This document shows positions 25,048 to 36,200 of a stretch of 64,000 nt of DNA, piece by piece. The translations under genes were made by a program, and so were the position numbers. Source of the DNA: Calliphora vicina (Eukaryota; Arthropoda; Insecta; Diptera; Calliphoridae); assembly GCF_958450345.1 (NCBI RefSeq), contig NC_088780.1, forward strand, positions 129,780,226-129,844,225, read 5' to 3'. The stretch's first letter is position 1. Every line of letters begins with the position of its first letter. Under the pieces are notes generated by a model. It did not search any database and was not told where the DNA came from. It worked only from the letters and a program-made list of their open reading frames with translations.

Positions 25048-25980
25048 CAGTGTTGCCAATTCACGGTGAACAAAAAGGGCTAAATACTTAGAAAAAAGGG
25101 CTAAAAAAGGGCTAACATTTTTAATTAAAAAAATACATATATTTGACACAAAAAACAACTTAAAATGTTACATTTGGCTATGCCGAATAGACAAACAAAA
25201 ATGTATGAATATAACACACGTTCAAATGCAAGAAAATATGCCTCTCATGTAATGCAGAAAAAAAAAAATATTCTAAAAATTATACACGTTGCCGGACAGA
25301 ATTGATTTTCATTGGCAAAAACATAAATTTTGCCATTAGTTAGTAAACATATTAAAACTAAGATAGCCAAAATATGTAAACATAAATATTTAATTTAAAT
25401 TTGGAAAAAAGTTAATTTTCTATATTTGATCAGATAAAAATTATCATAGCTAAATTATTATCAATAATGAACTAAATTTATAAATTGGCATGTGTTATAA
25501 AATATTTGTTAAAGTACTATATTTACGTCAATACATCGCCCAGATAAAGGTAAAAGTATTCTCTTTAACCCTATATATGATTTAATAAACGTCCGGACCC
25601 GCGAATAAAACATTAACATATTTATTAACAATTTTTATTCAAATAACGTCCATTTTCTCTATATTAGTTATGGCATTTTTTTAATGTATGGAAGGTCCAA
25701 CAATTTGTATGTGCTTAAATTGTTTACTGGTTCAACATTTTTAGTTAATTTTTGTCTAATATCCCTGCCAATTTTTTTGAACTGATTTTACTAATTTTCA
25801 ACAGCATAAATTTCAGATCATTAGAGTAAATATATAATTTTCATTAGAGTAAATATATATGGCTAAATGAAAATAAAAAAGGCTAAAAAAATGGCTAAAG
25901 GCTAAATTATTTTTTTTTGTGGCTAAACAAGATTGAAAAGGGCTAAATTTAGCCCAAAAAGGGCTAAATTGGCAACACTG
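25048..25980. mobile_element. hAT-type MITE with perfect 8-bp TSD
   Basis: Terminal repeats are CAGTGTTGCCAATT at the left and AATTGGCAACACTG at the right. The flanks TTCAGAAT at 25040-25047 and 25981-25988 are identical, giving an 8-bp duplication as in hAT elements. The empty site (TCTTTCAAAATGTTTAATTT) is present in the paralogous hAT copies near 48320 and 56575. Subterminal AAAGGGCTAAA/TTTAGCCC motifs occur at both ends. There is no coding frame. Confidence 0.9.
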
Positions 25981-26149
25981 TTCAGAATGTTTAATTTAGG
26001 ACTTGAACTAATTAAAATAAAAGGTACGGAATAAAATATTTGTTATTTAGTAAAAAAAAGGCTGAATGATTTTAGAGTTGATTTCGAAAATTTTAGCGTC
26101 TTAACATGAACATATGCTGACGAAATATTACCAGAATCGCAATTAATAA

Positions 26150-26560
26150 TTAAAAATATTAACTTAGAATAAAGTGGTGTTGAAAGTATCGTCGAAAGTG
26201 ATATTGAGAATGACAATTATAATGATTATGTTGAAATATACGAAGGCCATGATCTTAGAATGTATGTTGTGTTATTAACTGCGTACGTAAGTGTAGCAAA
26301 ATATTTAATAAATCTAATGATAAACACAAAATATTGCAAACTTACGTCTTGTTGCAAGAAAAACATGGAGTTCGTCTTATACATGATGCTAAACATCGTT
26401 GGACATCTTTATCTAACATGTTAATAAACTTTTTGCATAATTATAAATGCGTCAATCATGCACTGTCTGACTTTAAATTAGCCACGTTCCTGACAGATTT
26501 GTATAATTCCCTAAGTCCACTTGATTAAGCAAAGATTCGGCAATGTTGGTAGAGCTTGAA
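26150..26560 (+). pseudogene. hAT transposase remnant (copy 1)
   Basis: The best-preserved frame (26334-26528) contains RLIHDAKHRWTSLSNML followed by INFLHNYKCVNHAL. This matches the hAT block D-x-K-T-R-W-N-S-x-x-x-M-L that precedes the insertion domain in the RNase-H-like core. Upstream, after a frameshift, CSKIFNKSNDKHKILQ and an acidic stretch (ESIVESDIENDNYND) continue the protein. A stop after SLSPLD ends the frame, followed by AKIRQC in the same frame. Homologous pieces at 48490-48930 and 57270-57560 carry different lesions. No copy could make a functional protein. Confidence 0.75.
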
Positions 26561-27097
26561 GGTATAATACAATTTGTTATAAATAATTTAGGAAAAAGTG
26601 AATAATTAATTTACTAATGAATTACTTACTCATTAGTTAGTTAAAACCCGAATTAATGTACAAACTAATAAAATTCTTAATACTTTTGTATTTTAATTCA
26701 GGATCATCCAACTAGCTCACATTTTTAAAAGCATAGCTCCAAAACGGAAAGTAAAGTGTTTGCTAGTCAATTGTTTTGTAGATTGTTTGGGAGGGAATCT
26801 AATCAGAATATTTCTGATGAAAATTTAATGATGGATTTTGTTTTCGAATGTTTTTTAACATTATCAGTACTTAAATTGTTGACTTTAACGTTATTTTTTG
26901 TTATTCTTTTTTCAATAAAATATTAAAAAACCGACATCAAAACTTCATTCTTTCCTTTTTTTTAAAAAAAATAAAATATTCGAATAATTCGTTTAATTTT
27001 AAATATGTGATCGAATTATTCGAACAAGTTAAAATCACTTATTCAAATTATTAATTTTATTAGAACAAGAGAAAAATCGAATAATTTGAATACCCTA

Positions 27098-28806
27098 GTA
27101 TTTACTCAAAACTTGTATAACTCAGGCAAAAATTGCAGTGAATCATGTGTCATCCTAAGTTTTGTTACAGCACATATTTCTGCAATTAAATTATATTCTC
27201 TTCCTGTGCAAATCTGCACTACACTACCTAAACGTATGATTAATTTGTATTGCAATAAATACAAATAATACTCATACGTCACATACATATGTATGTAAAT
27301 GTTAAAAACTATAAATTGTAACGTCTACGCAATAAATTTAAGACAAATTATAATTTATACACTCAAGTCCACTTAAGTAACAACAATGTTTAGAACTTTA
27401 ATAATTAAAGCAGATTGATGACATTGTACTTTGGATTTAGTTTCCAAAAGTACCCAAAGCTAAATAAAATCCTTAATTCTTAAGAAAACTTTTGCAAACA
27501 TAAAATCACAAATGAGCACATACACAAACAAAAGCAAAAACGATGCAAGCATTATAACTTTTATACATATATAAGAAAATCTTGAAAACTGTTCTCTTTA
27601 TTACATCTCACAAAATATAAATGTCGCTTTTGTCTTAAACCACTTGACCATGGTTAACCGCTTTTATCATTTCAAGAAAGTGTCCTTGTTTATTTGATTG
27701 TGTTTTTATTTTAGCAAGAAATTCCTTTTACTAAAGCAAGTAAACGAACGAACACATTATAAAGCACAAATCAAAATATAATGAACCAAGTCAAAAATGA
27801 ACTAAATCTTTAAGTTGTTGTACACCAACAAAAAACTGTCAGCTCAAAAGGGACTTAGAGAGAAAGAGATGGAAAATTAAAAAAAAAATAATAAATAGAT
27901 AATTGCAGTTAATGACAACATTAATCACAGGAAAATGAAGTAAATGTCTAAACACAAGGACACAAATGACAACAGCAAAATAATTTAAACAAAAACAAAA
28001 AAAGTAATGAGAACATCCACAAAGGAAGCACTCGTTCGACGAATGAAGGACAATAAGCAAGTAGACGGAAAAAAGTACTGAATATTGTTATTAACACGAC
28101 CTTTGCTTATGGCTGAAAAATATTAAAGATTTGTTGCTAGGGTCTGGGTTTTTAATGTATAATGGCTACCTAAGATGGTCACTGCGCACAGTGGTTAATC
28201 GCATAATAAAAATAAATTATGGATAATATTATAGGTAGATTTTCCACCATCTAAGGAAATTTTTTTGGAATCTAGCATTGATAAAAAATTGATTTTATGA
28301 TTAAAGAGGAAATTTTGAAATCTTAAAAAAAGAAAAACTTATTACATGATAACGTGTATCTAGGAGTAGGCAGAAAACTGGCTTTTGTATTGTATTTTTG
28401 AATGCCGAGTGTGGTGTACTTGAATAAGTAAAGTATATTCGAGTTCTTATTAAGTTAGATCTAATCTTAGGGTTCTATATTAGGGTTCTATAGTTGAAAC
28501 CATGGCAGAACAAGTAAGGTACAATTATTAGAAAGTATGTTCTCAATTATACATTCCTTATAACGTCAAACAAAAAATTAAAAAAATATAAAAAGGAAAT
28601 GTCTACAAAAATTAATTAAATACAAGTTTTTATTACAAAAAATTCAATTAAAACAATTTATAATTGAAGAAGTACTACGAATTTGAATTAAAACGTTACA
28701 AATTTATAAAATATCGCGGCAACAAATTAAAAAAAAAGTTAAGTGATTGAATACATATTTTGACGTTTTAGGGGTGAACATTGGAAACTCTCTCTAATAA
28801 TTGTAC
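27098..28806. other. About 1.7 kb without recognisable gene or element
   Basis: AT-rich DNA that I could not match to any other part of the window. It could be non-repetitive host DNA, intronic or intergenic. The short frames at 27086, 27106 and 27839 show no family motif. Confidence 0.4.
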
Positions 28807-28814
28807 CAGGTAAC

Positions 28815-30024
28815 CAGTGCTGCCAATTTTTTTTTGGAGAAATCGTCAATTTATAAAACAAATCTTCAAAATCGTCAAGTTAAAAAGAAAAAAATCGTCA
28901 AGAAATCGTCAAGACGTTAAAAATACCAAAAAAAAATTTGATTAACTTTTTAAATATTTTTATTTTATTTACATGTAAATAAAGTTATTATTTAATAAAA
29001 AAAATAATGAATTTAATTTTGGTGTTATGTGAGTATACTCTGGTACATTTCTGTGTGACATTTTTTTAATAAGTAATTTTTAATTGCTATATTAAAACAC
29101 TGAGAATTATTTAACTTATGATAATCGTTTGAAAACAATATTCCTTGTAATGTTGAAGAATCCAAAGCATTTCTGATTTCTTTTATTATTTAAATTTACA
29201 ATATTAAAAATTCTTTCAACGTTGGCCAACAAATGTTAAACTCGAAACAAATTGTGTTAAAATTGGGAAGACCTTTGCATTATTGACTTTCTTTAAATTA
29301 GAAACACTTTTCCAATGCTTCGAGTTTGGTGAATTTCATATTACGTAATTCTCGAACTTCATTATAAAGTTCTTGATATTCTTTTCCATTTAATAAATTT
29401 GGCCAATTGTTAAATAGAATCATTTTTTTTTGTTCAATGGAGTTTAATCCTTCTAAAAGTTTATCACCAACATCAAAACGTTTTAAAATTTGTGAAACCA
29501 ATTCAATATAAAATTGGACGCTGTCTGCCAAGGCGAATTCATACAAGGTGGTGTCAGTTCTACAAAAACAACGATTGGTCTTAACAAATGTCAAAAAACC
29601 AAAATGAAAAATTTAACACATAAGTATTTAAACTTAATATAGTGTAGATAATTGAATAGTGACGGCTTTACTTATTTATGTAAAAAATAAATATTTTGTT
29701 AATAAGCTTAGAATATGTAGATATTTAAATATAAAAACAAGCTTTGACAGTTGTTAGAACAAAAAAGCGAAAAAAAAAATTATTAGCTGTTTGACTGACT
29801 TCACCTTGTATAAATTCGCCTTGCTGTCTGCCTTTCAATTTGTACATTGCAAAAGGGGACTTACAAAATTTTAATTTTAGGAAAAAAGGTTACCATATGT
29901 TTTGCTTTTAAAAAATCATCATTTTTGTTCGCGGGAAAAATGAAAAATCGTCAATCGTTGTTTTAATAAATTGGACTTAAAAAATCGTCAAAATGACGAT
30001 AAATAGTCAAAGTTGGCAGCGCTG
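28815..30024 (-). mobile_element. hAT element with transposase relic
   Basis: Starts CAGTGCTGCCAATTTT and ends AAGTTGGCAGCGCTG, an inverted repeat of at least 12 bp with one mismatch. The flanks CAGGTAAC (28807-28814) and CAAGTAAC (30025-30032) differ at one base, consistent with an 8-bp hAT duplication. Subterminal AAAATCGTCAA motifs occur many times at both ends. The interior carries a minus-strand transposase remnant. Confidence 0.85.
29100..29594 (-). pseudogene. hAT transposase C-terminal remnant
   Basis: The minus-strand frame 29298-29594 reads LADSVQFYIELVSQILKRFD and then LLEGLNSIEQKKM, resembling the hAT segment in which FY-x-x-x-x-x-x-Q-x-x-KRF precedes the C-terminal domain. Further along the same strand, after a frame change, ANVERIFNIVNLNNKRNQ (about 29175-29230) matches the hAT dimerisation motif (N-x-x-x-ERxFSxVNxxxxKxRN). 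Two frames and several stops separate the blocks, so it is inactive. The residues before FVKTNRC are not convincing as coding sequence. Confidence 0.7.
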
Positions 30025-30059
30025 CAAGTAACTGATTGTACAACTAGATGCTCAACTGA

Positions 30060-30944
30060 GAGTAACAATAATTATTCTCTTCACACGTACTTGTGATATG
30101 TGAATTCAACATACTTTTGAGAGAATTTAACATATCAAAATACTTGAAGTTTTAACTTTGATTTTCCGATTAAATACAGACCGAACCACTTTATTACACT
30201 TCTGCACAAAATTTTTTGAATACTTTTCAGGACACTTTTTGCGAAACACGTTAATTTTGCTCAAACGAAAAAAAATATTTTTTATTAATTTTTGACACTT
30301 AATTTTATTTGTGGTGGAATTTAATTTATAAAACAGAGTTTAAATTTTTGGCATTGAAAATAGAAGAAAATTTAAATAAATTAAAATTTAAACCTTTTTA
30401 TAGAACTCTGTGTTTCTGGTGAAAATTAAAAAGGCACCAATACAATCTCAAAACTATGTAGTAATACATTCTCATGACTTAGGTTTTTGACAACAGAAAT
30501 AGGTTTTTTCCCTCTCAGTAACGCTTCTATGGATATATTATTCTATGGTACCATGGTTGAAACCAAAATAGTAGCAAGTAGTCCGACTCTCAATTTTTTA
30601 AAATTACTCTCCCGGGTACCGTGTGAATTCAACATACTTGTGAGAGAATTAAACACATCAAAATACTTGAAATTTTAACTACTATTTTCCGACTAAATAA
30701 AGGCCGAGCCATGTTTTTACACTTCTACACAATATTTTACGAATTTTTTTAACACTTTTCATGGCACTTTTATTCCCGAAACTCGTTAATTTTTCTCAAA
30801 TGAAAAGAATATTTTTTATTAATTTTTGACACATAATTTTATTTGTGGTAGAATTTAATTTATAGATCAGAGTTTCAATTTATGGTATTGGAAATATAAG
30901 AAAATTTAAATAAATTAAAATTTAAACATTTTTATAGAACTCTC
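30060..30944 (+). repeat. Direct duplication of an approx. 310-330-bp segment
   Basis: Segments of about 30103-30410 and 30625-30945 are parallel copies. Both run GTGAATTCAACATACTT, GAGAGAATT, ACATCAAAATACTTGAA (or close), CACGTTAATTTTGCTC, GACACTTAATTTTATTTGTGG and TTTTTATAGAACTCT. They differ by scattered substitutions. Between them lies AGTAACGCTTCTATGGATAT, a motif also found near the 3' end of Helitron A. They could be two LTR-like ends or a tandem duplication; no primer-binding site or polypurine tract was recognised. Confidence 0.65.
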
Positions 30945-31527
30945 CGTCTGGTTGGCTGGCTGGCTGTCCATGTAAACCTTGTGCGCAGAGTACAGGTCGC
31001 AATTTTTATGATATTTCGATCAAATTTGGTTCAATAGGACCAAGCCTATCGAAACTGGCTGAAATCAGTCCATTATTTCACCTAGCCCCCATACAAATGT
31101 CCTTCCGAAATTGGACTTTATCGGTCGTAAATGTTTAATTTATAAATGTATCTCCACAAAATGCGCTCCAAATAGGTTTTATATATACAAAATCCATGTC
31201 ACGACATTTTGTTACGATCGGTCTATAATTAGTCATAGCTCCCATATAGACCCGCTTCCGAAAATCACTTTAACGTGCATAAATCGCTTAAAAATTTTGG
31301 TATACTCACAAAATTCAACATAGTTAACTTTCATATAGACATAAATCACACGACCTAATTTCATGGTGATCGGTCCATAATTGGTCATAGCCCCCATATA
31401 ATGCCCACTTCCGAAAATCACCCAAAAATATAAATTATTGAAATTTTGAAAGAAAAATGTTTTTGCTCTTTTACTTAGTGTAGGGTATTATATCGTAGGG
31501 CTTGACCGACCATACTTTCTTACTTGT
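30945..31527 (+). mobile_element. INE-1/DINE-1-like element, 5'-truncated
   Basis: Begins inside the family at CCGTCTGGTTGGCTGG. It continues CTGTCCATGTAAACC, CAGAGTACAGGTCGC, TTTCACCTAGCCCCCATAC and GATCGGTCCATAATTGGTCA, and ends CTTGACCGACCATACTTTCT followed by TACTTGTTT. The TATACCC 5' end is missing. The small open frames on both strands here are repeat accidents. Confidence 0.8.
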
Positions 31528-32807
31528 TTTTTTAAAATTTTATGATTTTTTGTATTGTTAAACCAAATCTAACTAGAATTTTGCAAATTATTTCTGTTGG
31601 AAGATCATGATTGAAAAAAAACTAAGCTCGGTGACAGCTCTTAGAACTAAGCTGTATTTTGGATGGAAATAAGACCATTAAAACAAACAAATATTTAAAT
31701 TTCAAAAATAACTTGTTTTTCTATGTTTGGCGACGGATAAATTTTTAAGTATTATATGTTCAAAAAAATAAGCCCACTGTCTTCACAAAATATACATATA
31801 TACATATACACATAAAAAGAAAACGTTCAAGAGAGCGAAGAATTGATATAAATAAAATAAAAATGACGCCCGGACAATAATAAAGTATAACAAAACAACA
31901 AATTTTTATTTAACAACTAAAGAAACAGCAAAAACTTAAAACAAAAACGGAATCTGAACAAAAAAGAAAAAAAAAGAAAATAGAAACACTTTGAGAATCT
32001 AAATCCTGTAAATCCTGTTAAGACAACGAGCTTGCTTTTTTAGCAAGGAAACAAAATTTGAAATTTTTTTTGTTCTTCTTAAAGTCGTTTATTTTTTCAT
32101 TCCTTATTGTCATACAGGCAGTACGTACTAACACTAAAGTAAGCATAAAACAGTGTTGTTTAATATATATATTTGTATGTGTGTGAGTGTGTGAAAATTG
32201 TTGTTAGGAAAAAGCAATTTTACTCGAGTTTCCTGAAGACAAATAAGTCTATGTCAGGATCAAAAAGAATATTAACACAAACACATGCACACCCACATTT
32301 ATTTATGAACACACACAATCCTCACACACAATCACAAATATAAAGGACAATAGACAACAATGAATTATAATGACAAAAAATAATAATAATCATCATCATA
32401 CAACTAGAGGAAAGAATTGCTAGAGTAAAAATAAAACTGAAAATAGGAAAATGAAAATAAATAAGAAATAAAACGATAAAGGAAACTGAGAGCAAGAAAG
32501 AGATTTCCTTTGGAAAAAAATCCAAAACAATAAAGGAAAAAGTATGAAAATTATAAGGTTTAAGAAATTTCTATACTACACGCATATTGCAGTCGAGGTA
32601 GCAAATGACTTAAAAATTTACTAAATACCTTATACAAATTTAAAGATAGTAGAGTCTGAATGTGGTCTTTTAATCAACAATTATGTCATAAAATATTTAA
32701 CAAGCTTTATATAATTAAGTTGTTGCAATTAAATATTATTAACAAACAAATTACACAGGTCTAAAATGATTACACAGGTCTAAAACTTGAACTTGATTTT
32801 ATAACCT
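31528..32807. other. About 1.3 kb without recognisable gene or element
   Basis: AT-rich, with a short TGTGTGTGAGTGTGTG microsatellite near 32175 and CACACA tracts near 32285-32330. No terminal repeats and no coding frame of note. Confidence 0.45.
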
Positions 32808-33216
32808 GATTCTAACGGCGCTGCGAATTATGGCCCAGGAAATATGGAAAACGAAAAATTACCCCAAAAAATAACACAGGGCACAACAACACGAAAGTTT
32901 GGGGCCTTTTTTCGACTTTTTGGGGCCTTTTTACATTTGTTCTTTGGGGCGATTTTACATTTAATCAGACATGAAAAATGCCCCAAAATAAGAAAATGCA
33001 AAAAGGCCGCAACAATTTTTTTAATTTTACTTTAGGGCTATTTTTCATTTCTTAAAAAAAACAATATTTTTTAATCATTTATTTACAAGAAAGTCATTAT
33101 TTAGAGAAACCACACTCTTACGCCCACGCGCACTCTTACGCCCACTTTTTTCGATTTATCTAAAATCGGAAAACAGCTACATCGGTTCGGCTAATTTTTT
33201 GTTTAAATGATCACAG

Positions 33217-36200
33217 ATCAATCATATTTCAGACCAAAATTCGATTACTTACATATATAAGTAAGAGTGATCACTCATATTTCTGACCAAAAATCGTTTT
33301 TTTATATAAAAACTCAAAATATGAGTGTGATCACTCATATTTCTGACCAAAAATCGATTTTTTATATAAAAACTCAAAATATCTTAATTCCCTAATAACT
33401 TGGCCAATAAGCGTTTAATAAAGAGCGTTTAATAAATTCGCTAATAACTTGTGATCATTCAGATTTCAATAAGCGTTTAATCAAGAAAATGACCTCCATC
33501 TGTGATCACTCATATTTCTGACCAAAAATCGATTTTTTTATATAAAAACTCAAAATATCTAAATTCGCTAATAACTTGGCCAATAAGCGTTTAATCAAGA
33601 AAAGGAGTTCGATCTGTGATCACTCATATTTCTGATCAAAAATCGATTTTTTATATAAAAACTCAAAATATCTAAATTCGCTAATAACTTGGCCAATAAG
33701 CGTTTAATCAAGAAAAGGAGTTCGATCTGTGATCACTCATATTTCTCATATAAAAACTTATTTCTCATATAAAAACTCATATAAAAACTCAAAATATCTA
33801 AATTCGCTAATAACTTGGCCAATAAGCGTTTAATCAAGAAAAGGAGTTCGATCTGTGATCACTCATATTTCTGACCAAAAATCGATTTTTTTTCGCTAAT
33901 AACTTGGCCAATAAGCGTTTAATAAAGAAAAGGAGTTCGATCTGTGATCACTCATATTTCAGATCAAAAATCGATTTTTTATATAAAAACTCAAAATATC
34001 TAAATTCGCTAATAACTTGGCCAATAAGCGTTTAATCAAGAAAAGGACCTCCATCTGTGATCACCAGGGAAACCAAAATATGCAAATGCATGTTTTTTCT
34101 GGTGAGTCTAATGAGCACATGGATAAGATATTTACACGTTTCAGAACTATTTAAGAATTTTGTCATCGATTTGTTAGTGCATATTTTTGCATATTTAACC
34201 CTTAAATGCATATTTTTGCATATATTTGTTTTAAGGGCATTTTATGTCATATTTTTGCGTTTTTAGAGCATATTTTACTGTTTAATAGCATATTTTGACT
34301 TTATCAAAAACAAATTTTGACTTACTTATTTTTCACTGTTGTGTTACAGGTTTTTACTTCCTTTGTTTAAAATTCAAAATTGAAAAATAGATGGCTTTTC
34401 AACAAAAAGACAATTTAAAAACAAATTTTTTTTTTTAAATTTAAAAAAAAAATTAAAAAAAAAAAAATGGAAACCTTTTTTTTTGCCAAAAAAATTAAAA
34501 AAAAAACTGAAAAAAAATGTTTGTTCACCTAAAAATATTTAAATTGTTTGATTTTGAAGTATAATTTGGTAAAGGGTATATACACACAGCCGAATATAGC
34601 TCTCTTACTTGTTTTAATATAAAATAAGCACTATTTTAATAATAGCGCCATCTAAATATCAAATTTTAGTTCTAATTCAAACTTAACCATAGACAACGAT
34701 TTTTATTTGAAAATTTAAGTCAATATTTTGTAATTTATTGCAATAATAACCTTAATTGAAGAAGTGACTTTATCAAAAAATACCTCTCGAGCTGTATTTA
34801 TTTTTCGTTATACTTCTTTTAGTTCATGTTATTTTGATTTATAAACTTAAACTTTACCATTTTAGAAATGAATTGTATTGATTTTTTAAAATAAAAGTAT
34901 ATTTTTTGGTTAAAAATTATGTAAAAGTTTGTTTTTTTAAGAGCATATTTTTTAAATTTTAAGAGCATATTTTAAAGTTTTTACTGCATATTTAAAGCGC
35001 TTAAAACGCTTTTTTTGGAGCATATTTCCGGTTTCCCTGGTGATCACTCATATTTCTGATCATATTTCTGACCAAAAATCGATTTTTTTATATAAAAACT
35101 CAAAATATCTAAATTCGCTAATAACTTGGCCAATAAGCGTTTAATCAAGAAAAGGAGTTCGATCTGTGATCACTCATATTTCTGATCAAAAATCGATTTT
35201 TTATATAAAAACTCAAAATATCTAAATTCGCTAATAACTTGGCCAATAAGCGTTTAATCAAGAAAAGGAGTTCGATCTGTGATCACTCATATTTCTCATA
35301 TAAAAACTTATTTCTCATATAAAAACTCATATAAAAACTCAAAATATCTAAATTCGCTAATAACTTGGCCAATAAGCGTTTAATCAAGAAAAGGAGTTCG
35401 ATCTGTGATCACTCATATTTCTGACCAAAAATCGATTTTTTTTGCTAATAACTTGGCCAATAAGCGTTTAATAAAGAAAAGGAGTTCGATCTGTGATCAC
35501 TCATATTTCAGATCAAAAATCGATTTTTTATATAAAAACTCAAAATATCTAAATTCGCTAATAACTTGCCCAATAAGCGTTTAATCAAGAAAAGGACCTC
35601 CATCTGTCATCACTCATATTTCTGACCAAAAATCGATTTTTTATATAAAAACTCAAAATATCTAAATTTGCTAATAACTTGGCAATAAGCGTTTAATCAA
35701 GAAATGGACCTCCATCTGTGATCACTCATATTTCTGACCAAAAATAGATTTTTTATATAAAAACTCAAAATATCTAAATTCGCTAATAACTTGCCCAATA
35801 AGCGTTTAATGAAGAAAAGGACCTGCATCTGTGATCACTCATATTTCTGACCAAAAATCGATTTTTTATATAAAAACTCAAAATATCTAAATTTGCATCT
35901 GTGAAATATCCATCTGTGATCACCATATTTCTGACCAAAAATCAATTTTTTATATAAAAACTCAAAATATCTAAATTCGCTAATAACTTGGCCAATAAGC
36001 GTTTAATCAAGAAAATGACCTCCATCTGTGATCACTCATATTTCTGACCAAAAATCGATTTTTTATATAAAAACTCAAAACATCTAAATTCGCTAATAAC
36101 TTAGCCAATAAGCGTTTAATCAAGAAAAGGAGTTCGATCTGTGATCACTCATATTTCTGACTAAAAATCGATTTTTTTATATAAAAACTCAAAATATCTA

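Larger units (their letters stand above)
22076..27097 (+). mobile_element. hAT-like element, copy 1, with two nested insertions
   Basis: Starts TAGGGTATTC at 22076 and ends GAATACCCTA at 27097. The subterminal region is full of CGAATAATT-type repeats in both orientations (CGATTAATCGAATAATT, TTACGAATAAT). The interior carries a hAT transposase remnant (26150-26560). Other copies are at 46614 and 56035; the latter has a perfect 8-bp target duplication. Here the flanks ATAACTAC and GTATTTAC match at only 5 of 8 positions, so this is an older insertion. Removing the Helitron at 22391-24990 and the hAT MITE at 25048-25980 restores continuity with the other copies. Confidence 0.85.

Noticed and set aside
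27098..28806. Candidate host exon region
   Set aside because: It looks less repetitive than the rest, but no frame with plausible splice sites or protein resemblance could be found, so no gene is claimed.
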